A DNA stretch of 50,436 bases from an uncultured Solobacterium sp. (lineage in GTDB: Bacteria > Bacillota_I > Bacilli_A > Erysipelotrichales > Erysipelotrichaceae). Positions 41,238 through 50,351 of the stretch are shown here, piece after piece. The DNA lies in assembly GCA_938041275.1 (NCBI GenBank), contig CALISH010000055.1, positions 1 to 50,436 of the forward strand. The letters are read 5' to 3'. Every line of letters begins with the position of its first letter. Position 1 is the stretch's first letter. The position numbers were made by a program, and so were the translations under genes. The notes under the pieces were generated by a model, which saw only the letters and a program-made list of their open reading frames with translations, made no database searches and was not told where the DNA came from.

Positions 41238-43103
41238 TTATGCGGCTTTTTCAATCTTTTCGAAATTTGCACTATTTGTTAATACGACGATAACTGTATC
41301 TGGATGATTTGCGTCTTTGATCTTAGCACGGTCGAATGTAAGAAGCTTATCACCTGCGTGGATGACATCATCTTGTTTTACGAATGCTTCAAAGCCTTCG
41401 CCATTCATTTGTACTGTATCAACACCTACGTGAATGAGTACTTCTAAACCGTCCTTGGATTGTAATCCAATTGCGTGTTTTGTAGGGAATAGCATCATGA
41501 CTGTTCCATCAAATGGCGCATATACAGTTCCTTCTGTTGGGACAATACCAACGGATTGACCCATTGCTTCACCTGCAAAGACTGGATCAGGTATTTCACT
41601 TGCAGGAATAACTTTTCCTTTTACTGGGGAAAGGACGGTGCCTTTTTCTGTTGTGATAATTATTTCTGCTTGTGGCGTTACTGGAGAAGGAGTAGATGTT
41701 GTGGTTGTTTCTGGCTCTACACCATCATTTTCTTTCCAGAATAAGAATGTTAATACAAAGGATGTTCCACCTGCTACAAGTAGCAGGATTGTATATGTAA
41801 GTGGGTTTGATGCGATGAGGTAACCTGGAATACCAGTTACACCGTTAGCTGTTGCGCCAATGTGGAAGATAGCTCCAACTAAGGCACCGATTGCACCACC
41901 AACTGCTGCGAATACAAATGGCTTCATCAAGCGTAGGTTGACACCGAAGATTGCTGGTTCTGTAATACCTAAGGAAGCAGAGAGTGCGGATGGGATAGCA
42001 ATTGTCTTACGCTTTGCGTTCTTAGTCTTTAGACCTACTGCCAAGCAGGCACCAAACTGTGCGAAGTTTGCGGCAGAAGCAATTGGCATCCATGTGTTTA
42101 ATGCACCAGTACTGAGCATACCTAACTCAATTGTGTTGTACATGTGGTGTAGTCCCATAACAACTGTGATTGGGTAAAGAGCACCCATTGCTAGAGCGCC
42201 GAATGGGTTAGCAACTAACACTGTTGCGGCGGATAATACCCAACTTTCAAGTGTTGCGAAAATTGGACCGATGACCATGAATGTGGCTAAAGCAGTTACG
42301 ATAACAGTTGTAAGTGGTGTTACAAATAAGTCGATCATCTCAGGTACAATCTTGTGTAACTTAATTTCGAGCTTACTCATAACCCATACTGCAATCACAA
42401 CTGGAATAACGTGACCTTGGTAACCTAACTGATTGACTTGTCCAAGTGTGTAGCCGAAGAGGTTAATACCCTTACCCAATAGATACCAAACATTGTATCC
42501 ATCTGCAGCATTCCAGCCGTTTGTAAGTGCTGGGTGGACCATCATCAGTCCGATGACTGCGCCTAAGAAGATATTTCCGCCGAATACATGTGCTGCAGAT
42601 ACCGCAACAAGTACTGGTAAGAATGCGAAGGATGTATTAGAAGCCATGTCTAAGAATGCATACCAGTCAGTAGATGCAAAGGAAGGAATTGCCTTACCTA
42701 ACGCCTCTACAAGACCCATCATTAAGCCTGCAGCTACGATAGCTGGTAGGATAGGTACGAATACATCGCCGAGTGTCTTGATTAATTGTTTCCACCATGG
42801 CATTTGAGAAGCTGCAGCAGCTTTCACATCTTCCTTACTGCCACCAGTTACTCCACTGATTGCAATAAATTCATCGTAAACCTTATTTACAGTACCGGTA
42901 CCGATAATAATCTGTAATTGTCCACTAGAATTAAATACGCCTTGTACACCCTGTACATTTTCTAATGTCTTTACGTCAACCTTACTGTTATCCGCAATGA
43001 CGAGACGTAAGCGTGTAGCACAGTGGGCAGCACTGATAATGTTGTCTTTACCACCAAGAGTTGCAAAGATTTCCTCTGCACATTTTCTATAGTTTAGTTC
43101 CAT
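41238..43103 (-). CDS. PTS IIBCA permease of the glucose-superfamily, sucrose (ScrA)-like
   Basis: This 621-residue three-domain sugar importer has IIB (about 1-90, phosphorylated Cys28 in AAHCATRLRL), IIC (about 105-455, ten helices, with GITEPAIFGVNLR), a linker rich in Thr/Pro, and IIA (about 480-621, with LIHVGVDTVQM carrying the active His). The domain order and the IIC segments GKGINLFGYTLGQVNQLGYQ and KIVPEMIDLFVTPLTTV fit sucrose/trehalose/beta-glucoside EII, closest in my judgement to ScrA. No hydrolase or LacI-type regulator is next to it. A strong GAAGGGGGCTC site precedes the start. A long inverted repeat lies just upstream. Confidence 0.87.
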   Translation of the reverse strand: MELNYRKCAEEIFATLGGKDNIISAAHCATRLRLVIADNSKVDVKTLENVQGVQGVFNSSGQLQIIIGTGTVNKVYDEFIAISGVTGGSKEDVKAAAASQMPWWKQLIKTLGDVFVPILPAIVAAGLMMGLVEALGKAIPSFASTDWYAFLDMASNTSFAFLPVLVAVSAAHVFGGNIFLGAVIGLMMVHPALTNGWNAADGYNVWYLLGKGINLFGYTLGQVNQLGYQGHVIPVVIAVWVMSKLEIKLHKIVPEMIDLFVTPLTTVIVTALATFMVIGPIFATLESWVLSAATVLVANPFGALAMGALYPITVVMGLHHMYNTIELGMLSTGALNTWMPIASAANFAQFGACLAVGLKTKNAKRKTIAIPSALSASLGITEPAIFGVNLRLMKPFVFAAVGGAIGALVGAIFHIGATANGVTGIPGYLIASNPLTYTILLLVAGGTSFVLTFLFWKENDGVEPETTTTSTPSPVTPQAEIIITTEKGTVLSPVKGKVIPASEIPDPVFAGEAMGQSVGIVPTEGTVYAPFDGTVMMLFPTKHAIGLQSKDGLEVLIHVGVDTVQMNGEGFEAFVKQDDVIHAGDKLLTFDRAKIKDANHPDTVIVVLTNSANFEKIEKAA

Positions 43104-43140
43104 AAATGAGCCCCCTTCTTTTTCGTATCATAGCTCGGTA

Positions 43141-43191
43141 TCATTTTACAATAAAAACGAAAAAGAAAAATAGATGATTGTTGTAAAATGA
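43141..43191. promoter_or_regulatory. Inverted repeat pair upstream of the sucrose-type PTS gene
   Basis: TCATTTTACAA (43141-43151) and TTGTAAAATGA (43181-43191), an 11-base perfect inverted repeat whose half-sites are 40 bases apart centre to centre (about four helical turns). With one mismatch the arms extend by three bases. The spacing suggests a dimeric regulator binding both halves, perhaps with looping. Confidence 0.55.
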
Positions 43192-43214
43192 CACAATAGA
43201 TATGTTAATACGAC

Positions 43215-43249
43215 AAAAAAGCATAAGAATACTCTCTCTTATGCTTTGT
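43215..43249 (-). terminator. Terminator of the AraC-type regulator gene
   Basis: On the minus strand, AAGCATAAG (43246-43238) pairs with CTTATGCTT (43227-43219), followed by TTTTTT. The stem overlaps the last codons of the gene. Confidence 0.8.
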
Positions 43250-45272
43250 TGTCTATACGATATTGATTTGGTGTGCTACCTGTATGTTTCTTGAAGAATG
43301 TATAGAAGTAGTTAGAGTTTTCAATGCCTAGTTTTGATGAGATTTCTAACGTAGATAAATCTGTTTCAACGAGGAGTTTCTTTGCGAGTTCTACACGACT
43401 GACATTGATGTATTCTTTCATTGACATTGCATACTGTGATTTGAAGATTCGATTTAGGTACGTTGCGTTATAATCCATCGATAATGCGACGCTATCTGCA
43501 GTTAAATCAGTATCACATAAGTGTTGGTCAATATAATTCTTTGCATTAGAGATTAGATCGAGTATCTTCTCTTCTTTCATATCCGTAAGATACTGACTGT
43601 ATGCATGCATGAGATGTAGAATATACTGATTAATCTCTTGGATGTCCGTGGTTGTACTCAGTTTATTTTCAAACTGATACGTTGGTAAACTTGGAATCGA
43701 AGAGATAGAACGGATGCGGTCACGTAAGCCAGAATATAACTTTGTATAGAAGAATTGTAGGGAATTATAGTGTAAGGATTTCATTAGACTAAACCACTCT
43801 TGGAAGGTTGCAGTAATTTCTTCCTCACGTCCGTGTTCAACTGTATAGAGTAAACGTTGTTCGGTTTCTTGAATCGTAGAGAAGTTTGTCATGAAGTGCG
43901 GCATATCTGATTCACGATAGAAGAACTTCGTGGAATCGAGAATACGCAAGAAATATAGTTGTGATAATTTTTGATATGAAGTATAAACTTTTGATAGTGG
44001 TTTAGCATCGCCTAGGAATACTTTGATGTGATGCGTTTTTGCGTAATTTGATAGTGCCTCAACATCTACCTCATTTGTGATAACTGTGTAGAGGTTATTG
44101 ATGGAATGTACTTCTTTCTTCTCACCGAATAGAGTGAGAATATGATTGTTTGATAAACTATCTAGGATACAGATATAAATATCTTTCGTTGTATCAAAGT
44201 CGAGGGAGTTTCTTAACAGAGGAAGTTTTTGGTTTAGGAGTAACTTGGTCAGATAATCCTGTTTGGCTTTATGAGTTGCTTCTTCCATCTTGTGTTGTTG
44301 GTCGTGAATCCAAAGTGTAACTGCGTTATTAACAGAGCTTTTGGAAGATGATTTCAGTTCAAACTTATCCATAATTTCATAGAGCGGTGTGTAGTAGTAC
44401 TTATTAATAAAGTAACCTAGTATCACTATCAAAATAAAGTTGATTACAATAATCTCTAAGAATAAAGGCACATAGGACGAGAAACGGTTGATGATACTGT
44501 TTGATTTTACCTGTTTGGCGATATAGAGATCATAGTCTGGTTGATATGAGTAGAAGTATACAGCATCATCGATAGTCTTGAAGTGACTATCATTATCAGA
44601 TGTAAAATTTAGGGTTTCAATTGGTAGATATGCATCTCCTGTAGAGCTAAAATAGGTATCCTGTTCTGGAACATAGATGAATTCTGTCGCATCGGTATCT
44701 CTAAATAAGGAACGGTTAAAGAGATATGTATCAATATTGACGACCATAGATACATCTGTATCACGAATACCAGTAAATTGTAATGTATAGACCCAAACTT
44801 GATTTGGCAGTTGACGCAACTTTAGTAAATGGTTATTTGGGGTGAACGCAGATTGATCATCAAATTGGTCAAATGAAGATGAACCAGCATTGGTTGTATA
44901 TACCGTGTTGGATGACTTATTCAAAAGATAAATCGAATGAATAAATGGATTCGTACTATCTAGCGCATGAAGAGTACGTAGGTACTTTGCGGCTTGGGTA
45001 GGAGAGATATCTGTTGCGTTACGTAGACTGATAGCTTCACTGGAGTAGAATGTATTATAGGCAGCATAACGAACCGTATCCAATGAGTGGGCCATCAGAT
45101 TTTTAAAGCTTTCTTGGGTACTTAAGTGATAATCAATCAGACTCTTTTTTCTAGAATCATTAATATTTTTGAGTAGAAGTAGGCTGACGAAGATAAAAAA
45201 TAACGCGACAATGAGAATTAATCGCTTACGTAATCTATCGATACTATTTTGTAGTTTTGTGGATTCATTCAT
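43239..45272 (-). CDS. Membrane-anchored AraC-family sensor-regulator
   Basis: This 677-residue protein joins sensing and DNA binding. Two membrane helices (about residues 17-38 and 275-295) flank an extracellular domain of about 240 residues (dCache-like: FIHSIYLLNKSSNTVYTTNAGSS in part, TGIRDTDVSMVVNIDTYLF). Cytoplasmic linker and coiled-coil regions follow, then an AraC HTH pair (LTADSVALSMDYNATYLNRIF and LSTLEISSKLGIENSNYFYTFFKKH). Such one-component regulators sense extracellular ligands. The ATG at 45272 is preferred over a GTG at 45314. It is divergent from the ABC importer at 45398, so it likely controls it. Confidence 0.88.
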   Translation of the reverse strand: MNESTKLQNSIDRLRKRLILIVALFFIFVSLLLLKNINDSRKKSLIDYHLSTQESFKNLMAHSLDTVRYAAYNTFYSSEAISLRNATDISPTQAAKYLRTLHALDSTNPFIHSIYLLNKSSNTVYTTNAGSSSFDQFDDQSAFTPNNHLLKLRQLPNQVWVYTLQFTGIRDTDVSMVVNIDTYLFNRSLFRDTDATEFIYVPEQDTYFSSTGDAYLPIETLNFTSDNDSHFKTIDDAVYFYSYQPDYDLYIAKQVKSNSIINRFSSYVPLFLEIIVINFILIVILGYFINKYYYTPLYEIMDKFELKSSSKSSVNNAVTLWIHDQQHKMEEATHKAKQDYLTKLLLNQKLPLLRNSLDFDTTKDIYICILDSLSNNHILTLFGEKKEVHSINNLYTVITNEVDVEALSNYAKTHHIKVFLGDAKPLSKVYTSYQKLSQLYFLRILDSTKFFYRESDMPHFMTNFSTIQETEQRLLYTVEHGREEEITATFQEWFSLMKSLHYNSLQFFYTKLYSGLRDRIRSISSIPSLPTYQFENKLSTTTDIQEINQYILHLMHAYSQYLTDMKEEKILDLISNAKNYIDQHLCDTDLTADSVALSMDYNATYLNRIFKSQYAMSMKEYINVSRVELAKKLLVETDLSTLEISSKLGIENSNYFYTFFKKHTGSTPNQYRIDNKA

Positions 45273-45397
45273 ATAATAGGCACTTTTCTGGATGTTTAAA
45301 TATTTGATATTCACATAATATCACAATTTTTAAGTTTTAAATATGTTTGAGTCTTCCTACAATATGATTAGTAAGTGAACTCAGGAGGAAAGAAATC

Positions 45398-46426
45398 ATG
45401 AAAAAATTTTTCTTACTACTTGCGGCATCCGCAATGTTAATTGGATGCACAAATAAACCTGCAACAACTTCCACAACAACAACTGAAAACACAAACTCAG
45501 GTGGAAAGTCAAAGGTTATGTTGTACTCATCATTAAAGGAACAACAATTAGAAGCTTTGAAAGAGGGATTTGAAGCTGCTCACCCAGAGTATTCTTTAGA
45601 CTATTACGCAGCTGGCACATCTAAGGTTGCGACAAAGATTGCGACAGAAAAGCAGTCTGGTCAAATCGCAACTGACTTAGTATGGATTGGTGACCCATCC
45701 AACTATGTAACATTCAAGGAACAGGGTATCTTAGAAGCTTATGAATCTCCAGAAGCTGCTAATATCGATGAAAAGTTCAAAGATCCAGAACACTTCTATA
45801 CAGGCGCACGTCTTGTAGTTATGGGATTAACAACAAATACAAATACAGTTCCAGAAAATGAAGTTCCAAAGACTTGGAAAGACTTATTAAAGGATGACTT
45901 CAAGGGCCAAATCGTTATGACAGACCCAGGTGAATCTGGAACAACATTCTACTTAGTAGCTAGCTTGATGAACAATCCAGAATATGGTGTTGAATTCTTC
46001 GAGAAGTTAAAGGAACATGGTGCTGAATTAGAATCAGGTACAACTTCTACACATACAAAGGTAGCTGCAGCAGCTTATAAGGTAGCAGTTGGTGTTGACT
46101 ACGTTACACAATCTCTAGCAGATAAGGGTTCTACAATTCGTTTCACATATCCAGAAAAGGATCTAATCGCTGTATCTAGTCCAATCGCATTACTCAAAGA
46201 CTCACCAAACCCAGAAGGTGGTAAGGCTTTATATGACTACATCCTTTCTAAGGAAGGACAAGAAATTCTTGCGAAAAATGACACAATGCCAATCCGTGGA
46301 GATGTTAAGAAGGAAGGCACACTATCATTAGATGAAATTATCGCTCGTGCAATGGTTGCGGATGATAAGGCAATCGCTGAACAGAGCGCAGAAATCTTAG
46401 AGAAGTTCGACAAGATTTTCAAATAA
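45398..46426 (+). CDS. ABC transporter substrate-binding lipoprotein (ferric/AfuA-like family)
   Basis: This 342-residue lipoprotein begins with a signal peptide ending in LIGC, then a Thr/Ser-rich linker (NKPATTSTTTTENTNSGG). The binding domain has strands such as KVMLYSSLKEQQLEALKEGFE and TDLVWIGDPSNYVTF, and the hinge GQIVMTDPGESGTTFYLVAS. The closest families are Fe3+/AfuA/aminoethylphosphonate-type binding proteins; AfuA of this group binds sugar phosphates. No iron-ligand tyrosine pair is evident near the cleft, so sugar phosphate or phosphonate are also options. AGGAGG precedes the ATG. It heads a four-gene operon divergent from the AraC-type sensor gene. Confidence 0.85.
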   Translation: MKKFFLLLAASAMLIGCTNKPATTSTTTTENTNSGGKSKVMLYSSLKEQQLEALKEGFEAAHPEYSLDYYAAGTSKVATKIATEKQSGQIATDLVWIGDPSNYVTFKEQGILEAYESPEAANIDEKFKDPEHFYTGARLVVMGLTTNTNTVPENEVPKTWKDLLKDDFKGQIVMTDPGESGTTFYLVASLMNNPEYGVEFFEKLKEHGAELESGTTSTHTKVAAAAYKVAVGVDYVTQSLADKGSTIRFTYPEKDLIAVSSPIALLKDSPNPEGGKALYDYILSKEGQEILAKNDTMPIRGDVKKEGTLSLDEIIARAMVADDKAIAEQSAEILEKFDKIFK

Positions 46427-46443
46427 ACAACTAGGAGAAAACC

Positions 46444-47520
46444 ATGGCAAAAGTACAATTTAACGACGTATCTTTTAGCTATGGAGACAAAAAGATTATC
46501 CAAAACCTATCATTAGAAGTAAATGATGGCGAAATTATGGGTGTAATTGGACCCTCAGGGTGCGGTAAAACTACATTGATTAGACTTCTCTGTGGTTTTA
46601 TCAAGCCTGAAACAGGGTCCATTTTTATTGGAGAAACTTGTGTCTTCGACGCTAAAAAGAGAATTAATATCCCACCAGAAAGAAGAAATATTGGCGTTGT
46701 ATTCCAAGACTATGCGGTATGGCCACATTTAACAGTATTGGAAAACGTAAAGTATCCATTAAAGAAGAAGAGAATGGATAAGAAACAAATGCAGGAAATC
46801 GCAATGAATGCGCTCAAGCAGGTACAGATGGAAACTTATGCAAACCATCTACCTTCACAGTTATCTGGTGGACAACAGCAGCGTGTAGCGATTGCTCGTG
46901 CACTTGTATCATCAAAAGAATTAATTGTTTTAGACGAGCCAATTACTAACTTAGACTTGAAACTACGTCAAGAGATGTTGAAGGAAATTCGTGAAATTCA
47001 AAAGACAATTGGTACAACAATCGTTTATATCTCTCATGACCAAGAAGCTTCTTTAGAGTTATGTGATCGTCTTGCGATTATGGACCAACAGGGTAATATC
47101 CGTCAGTTAGGTAATGATTACGATATCGTTATGAAGCCTAAGGATCGTTATATCTTTGAATTTGTAGGTATTTCTAACTTCGTAGATGTTGTAGCGAAAG
47201 AAGATGGCGTATATATCAATGCACAGAATGGTTTAGTGAAGCTAGATGATAAGTCTGCGCTGGAAAATCCAACAAAGGCATATCAATTAGCATTTAGACC
47301 AATGGATGCAGTATTTGATAACGAAAGTCCTATTAAGGGTAAGGTAGTTACAGAAACTTTCCTAGGAAATATTACAAACTACTTTATTCAATTAGGTGAT
47401 AAACAAATCCGTCTTCAACAATCTGCTTTAGATGTAATGAAGTACGGCAAAGCAAAGGAAGGCCAAGAAGTTGGCTTGAAGTTTGTTCGTAAGTTCTATT
47501 ATGAAAAGGAGGAGGCATAA
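46444..47520 (+). CDS. ABC transporter ATPase 1 (FbpC/PotA type with TOBE-like domain)
   Basis: This 358-residue ATPase has Walker A GPSGCGKTT (36-44), signature LSGGQQQR, Walker B VLDEPITNLD and the switch His in ISHDQE. The C-terminal 120 residues are a TOBE-type beta domain (KGKVVTETFLGNITNYFIQ). It is not a copy of the second ATPase at 49247; their sequences diverge clearly (LSGGEQQR there). It overlaps the permease gene by 1 base (TAATG). Its role is to power the fused permease. Confidence 0.9.
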   Translation: MAKVQFNDVSFSYGDKKIIQNLSLEVNDGEIMGVIGPSGCGKTTLIRLLCGFIKPETGSIFIGETCVFDAKKRINIPPERRNIGVVFQDYAVWPHLTVLENVKYPLKKKRMDKKQMQEIAMNALKQVQMETYANHLPSQLSGGQQQRVAIARALVSSKELIVLDEPITNLDLKLRQEMLKEIREIQKTIGTTIVYISHDQEASLELCDRLAIMDQQGNIRQLGNDYDIVMKPKDRYIFEFVGISNFVDVVAKEDGVYINAQNGLVKLDDKSALENPTKAYQLAFRPMDAVFDNESPIKGKVVTETFLGNITNYFIQLGDKQIRLQQSALDVMKYGKAKEGQEVGLKFVRKFYYEKEEA

Positions 47521-49244
47521 TGTTTAAGCGTAAAACATTAAATAATGATTTAGCTGCGCTAGATGGTCGTAAGTTTTCTTTAGATAAAATTATGATTATC
47601 GCAAGCTTTATCATTCTTGCGATTATTGCGATCGTTCCGGTTGCCTCCATTATTGTGAATGCTTTATTCGTGGATGGAAAACTAGCATTAGATAGCTTCT
47701 TCAAAGTTCTATTAAATAAAGAAAACATCGGTGCGATGTGGAATACAATTACCATTGCATTCTGGGTAACAATTTTCGGTACTATCATGGGCTTGTTCTA
47801 TGCATGGTTACTTGGACGTAGTGATATTCCGATGAAGGGATTCATGCGAGCATTGTTTAGTATTCCATACATGTTTCCTCCATTCTTTGGAGCCATGGCT
47901 TGGGACTTATTGTTATCGGGTAGAGGTGGATATTTAAACAACTGGTTAATGACTACCTTCCACTTAACAAAGGCACCTATTAACATCAACTCCATCTGGG
48001 GAATTATCTTCGTTGAAGTTTCTTACTACTTCCCATTTGTATTCATGCAAGTAGTAAGTGCATTAGAAAGAATGGACCCAACGCTTGAAGAATCTGCACG
48101 TATTGCTGGTGCTTCACAGGGTTATGTTATTCGTAAGATTACATTACCACTTGTTAAGCCTGCAATCTCATCTGGTGCGTTATTGATCATGATTTCATCA
48201 TTATCACACTTTGGTGTTCCTTCTATCTTAGGATTCTCACAGAACATCTACACATTACCAACACGTATCTTCCAGCTGATTAACCGTGCAGCTGGTGACT
48301 TCCAAGGTATTCGTGAAGCGACAATTCTATCAATCTTATTGGTTGTTGTTGTATCTGTAGCGCTTGTATTACAGAAGGCTATCTTGAAGTCTGGAAGCTA
48401 TGACATCATCAAGGGTAAGAGTATGCGCCCAACAGTGATTAAATTACGTTCCGCTAAGATTCCTCTCTTGATTATCTCTATCGTGACATTAGTTATCATC
48501 GTTGTTGTACCATTAGGAATGATCTTCTTAGTTGGTCTATTGAAGTCTTATGGTCTACCACTTGTTCCAAGTAACTTCGACTTCAGCAACTACACAAATA
48601 TCTTATTCAACAACAAGATGGTTCGTGATGGTGTTTCCAACTCCTTGATCCTAGCAGTAAGCTCAGGTATCTTTGCAATGTTACTGGGTGTAATGATCGC
48701 GTATGTAATCATCAAGATCAAGCCAAAGGGAAAGGGTGCTTTGGAATTCTTAGCTACACTTCCATACTCTTTACCAGGTACAGTACTTGCAATCGGTGTC
48801 ATTCTTGCATGGTCTGGAAAGATCCTGAATATCAACCTATATAACACGCTATGGATTATCTTCATTGCATATATTGCACGTTACTTGTCGTTCTCTATGA
48901 ACGCAGCTTCCGCTGCCTTAAGACAGGTACACCCATCATTGGAAGAGGCTTCACGTTCTTGCGGTGCTTCTCATACAGAATCCCTCAAGGATATTACACT
49001 TCCACTCATTCGTCCTGCGATGTTATCAGGTTTCTTCCTGATCTTCTTACCAGCAATGCGTGAATTAACAACAAGTTCACTCTTGTATGGACCATATACA
49101 AGAACATTGGGTGTTGCCATCTACATGTTACGTAGTGATGGATATATTACACAGGCTTCAGCACTTGCAACTCTAACAATTTTATTGATTGTTGTTGTGA
49201 ACTGGATTATTAACTTTATTACTAAAGAAAGAAAGGGCGTATAA
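47520..49244 (+). CDS. Fused ABC permease (two binding-protein-dependent domains)
   Basis: This 574-residue membrane protein joins two permease halves of about 270 residues, as in Fe3+ FbpB/SfuB permeases. Each half has an EAA loop: LEESARIAGASQGYVIRKITLP in the first (about residues 190-210) and LEEASRSCGASHTESLKDITLP in the second (about 480-500). Twelve helices are expected. It lies between two ATPase genes and 2 bases before the second one. The permease and binding protein fit uptake of Fe3+, sugar phosphates or similar anions. Confidence 0.92.
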   Translation: MFKRKTLNNDLAALDGRKFSLDKIMIIASFIILAIIAIVPVASIIVNALFVDGKLALDSFFKVLLNKENIGAMWNTITIAFWVTIFGTIMGLFYAWLLGRSDIPMKGFMRALFSIPYMFPPFFGAMAWDLLLSGRGGYLNNWLMTTFHLTKAPININSIWGIIFVEVSYYFPFVFMQVVSALERMDPTLEESARIAGASQGYVIRKITLPLVKPAISSGALLIMISSLSHFGVPSILGFSQNIYTLPTRIFQLINRAAGDFQGIREATILSILLVVVVSVALVLQKAILKSGSYDIIKGKSMRPTVIKLRSAKIPLLIISIVTLVIIVVVPLGMIFLVGLLKSYGLPLVPSNFDFSNYTNILFNNKMVRDGVSNSLILAVSSGIFAMLLGVMIAYVIIKIKPKGKGALEFLATLPYSLPGTVLAIGVILAWSGKILNINLYNTLWIIFIAYIARYLSFSMNAASAALRQVHPSLEEASRSCGASHTESLKDITLPLIRPAMLSGFFLIFLPAMRELTTSSLLYGPYTRTLGVAIYMLRSDGYITQASALATLTILLIVVVNWIINFITKERKGV

Positions 49245-49246
49245 AT

Positions 49247-50329
49247 ATGAATCAGATTGAATTAATTAATGTAAGAAAAGATTATACGACTAAAACTTTA
49301 GGTACAGTCACAGCGGTGAATAACTTCAACCTAACAATCAAGAAGGGAGAATGTTTCTCATTCTTAGGTCCTTCTGGATGTGGAAAGACAACAACTTTAC
49401 GTATGCTTGCAGGTTTTGAAGATTTAAGTGAAGGTGAAATTCGTTTAGAGGGTAAGGTTGTATCTAACAAGGCGAAGAACTTATACGTTCCACCTGAACA
49501 CCGTAACTTAGGAATGGTGTTCCAGGCATTTGCAGTATGGCCACACTTAAACGTATTTGATAACGTTGCCTTCCCATTACAGGTTCAAAAGCGTCCAAAG
49601 GCAGAGATTGAAGAACGTGTAAATCTTGCGCTTAAGCAGACAAACTTATTAGACCAAGCAAAGGTATTCCCATCTGATTTATCTGGTGGTGAGCAGCAGA
49701 GAATTGCGTTAGCACGTTCTATTGTTGTTAACCCAGGTATCTTATTATTAGATGAACCTTTATCTAACCTTGATCCAAAGCTAAGAGAGAGTATGCGTTT
49801 TGAAATCAAGCGTCTACAAAAGGAATACAACTTCACTATCGTGTTCGTAACACATGACCAATCAGAAGCCTTAGCGTTATCTGATCGTCTACTTGTTATG
49901 AACAAGGGTGAAATCATCCAAATTGGAACTCCACAAGAACTCTATAACAAGCCAGTAAGCTTATTCGTACATAACTTCTTAGGTGAATCAAACTTTACAA
50001 AGGTTGAATATAGAGATGGTAAGGTGTATGCCGAAGGTGATACAACACAACCATTACCATGTACAATTCAACACATGGATAAGGCTGTAAAGCTTGCGAC
50101 AAGACCAAGTGAGATTGAAATCAATCATGAGTCTGGTATCAAGACAAAGATTACAAAGCGTATTATCTTATCTGAATATACAGAATACTATGTAAGTTTA
50201 GGTACACAGGAATTAAAGATTCAGGCACCACACCATCAAGTATTGGCAGTGGGTGATGAATGTTATATCCGTCTAGTAAATCCTGTATATTATGATGCGG
50301 AAGAACGTAATTTAACACACGCTGAATAA
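49247..50329 (+). CDS. ABC transporter ATPase 2 (FbpC/PotA type with TOBE-like domain)
   Basis: This 360-residue ATPase has Walker A GPSGCGKTTT (41-50), signature LSGGEQQR, Walker B LLLDEPLSNLD and switch His in VTHDQ, then a TOBE-like C-terminal domain (TKITKRIILSEYTEYYVSLG). With ATPase 1 at 46444 it probably forms a heterodimer on the fused permease, or one of them serves another permease. It starts 2 bases after the permease stop and is the last intact gene. A ribosome-binding site (AAAAGGAGTGA) follows immediately, for a gene that is interrupted. Confidence 0.92.
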   Translation: MNQIELINVRKDYTTKTLGTVTAVNNFNLTIKKGECFSFLGPSGCGKTTTLRMLAGFEDLSEGEIRLEGKVVSNKAKNLYVPPEHRNLGMVFQAFAVWPHLNVFDNVAFPLQVQKRPKAEIEERVNLALKQTNLLDQAKVFPSDLSGGEQQRIALARSIVVNPGILLLDEPLSNLDPKLRESMRFEIKRLQKEYNFTIVFVTHDQSEALALSDRLLVMNKGEIIQIGTPQELYNKPVSLFVHNFLGESNFTKVEYRDGKVYAEGDTTQPLPCTIQHMDKAVKLATRPSEIEINHESGIKTKITKRIILSEYTEYYVSLGTQELKIQAPHHQVLAVGDECYIRLVNPVYYDAEERNLTHAE

Positions 50330-50351
50330 ACAAAAAAGGAGTGATTTGAAG

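Noticed and set aside
41860..42807. Long antisense open frames opposite the sucrose-type PTS gene
   Set aside because: They are by-products of codon bias in the real gene; no ribosome-binding site or known motif.
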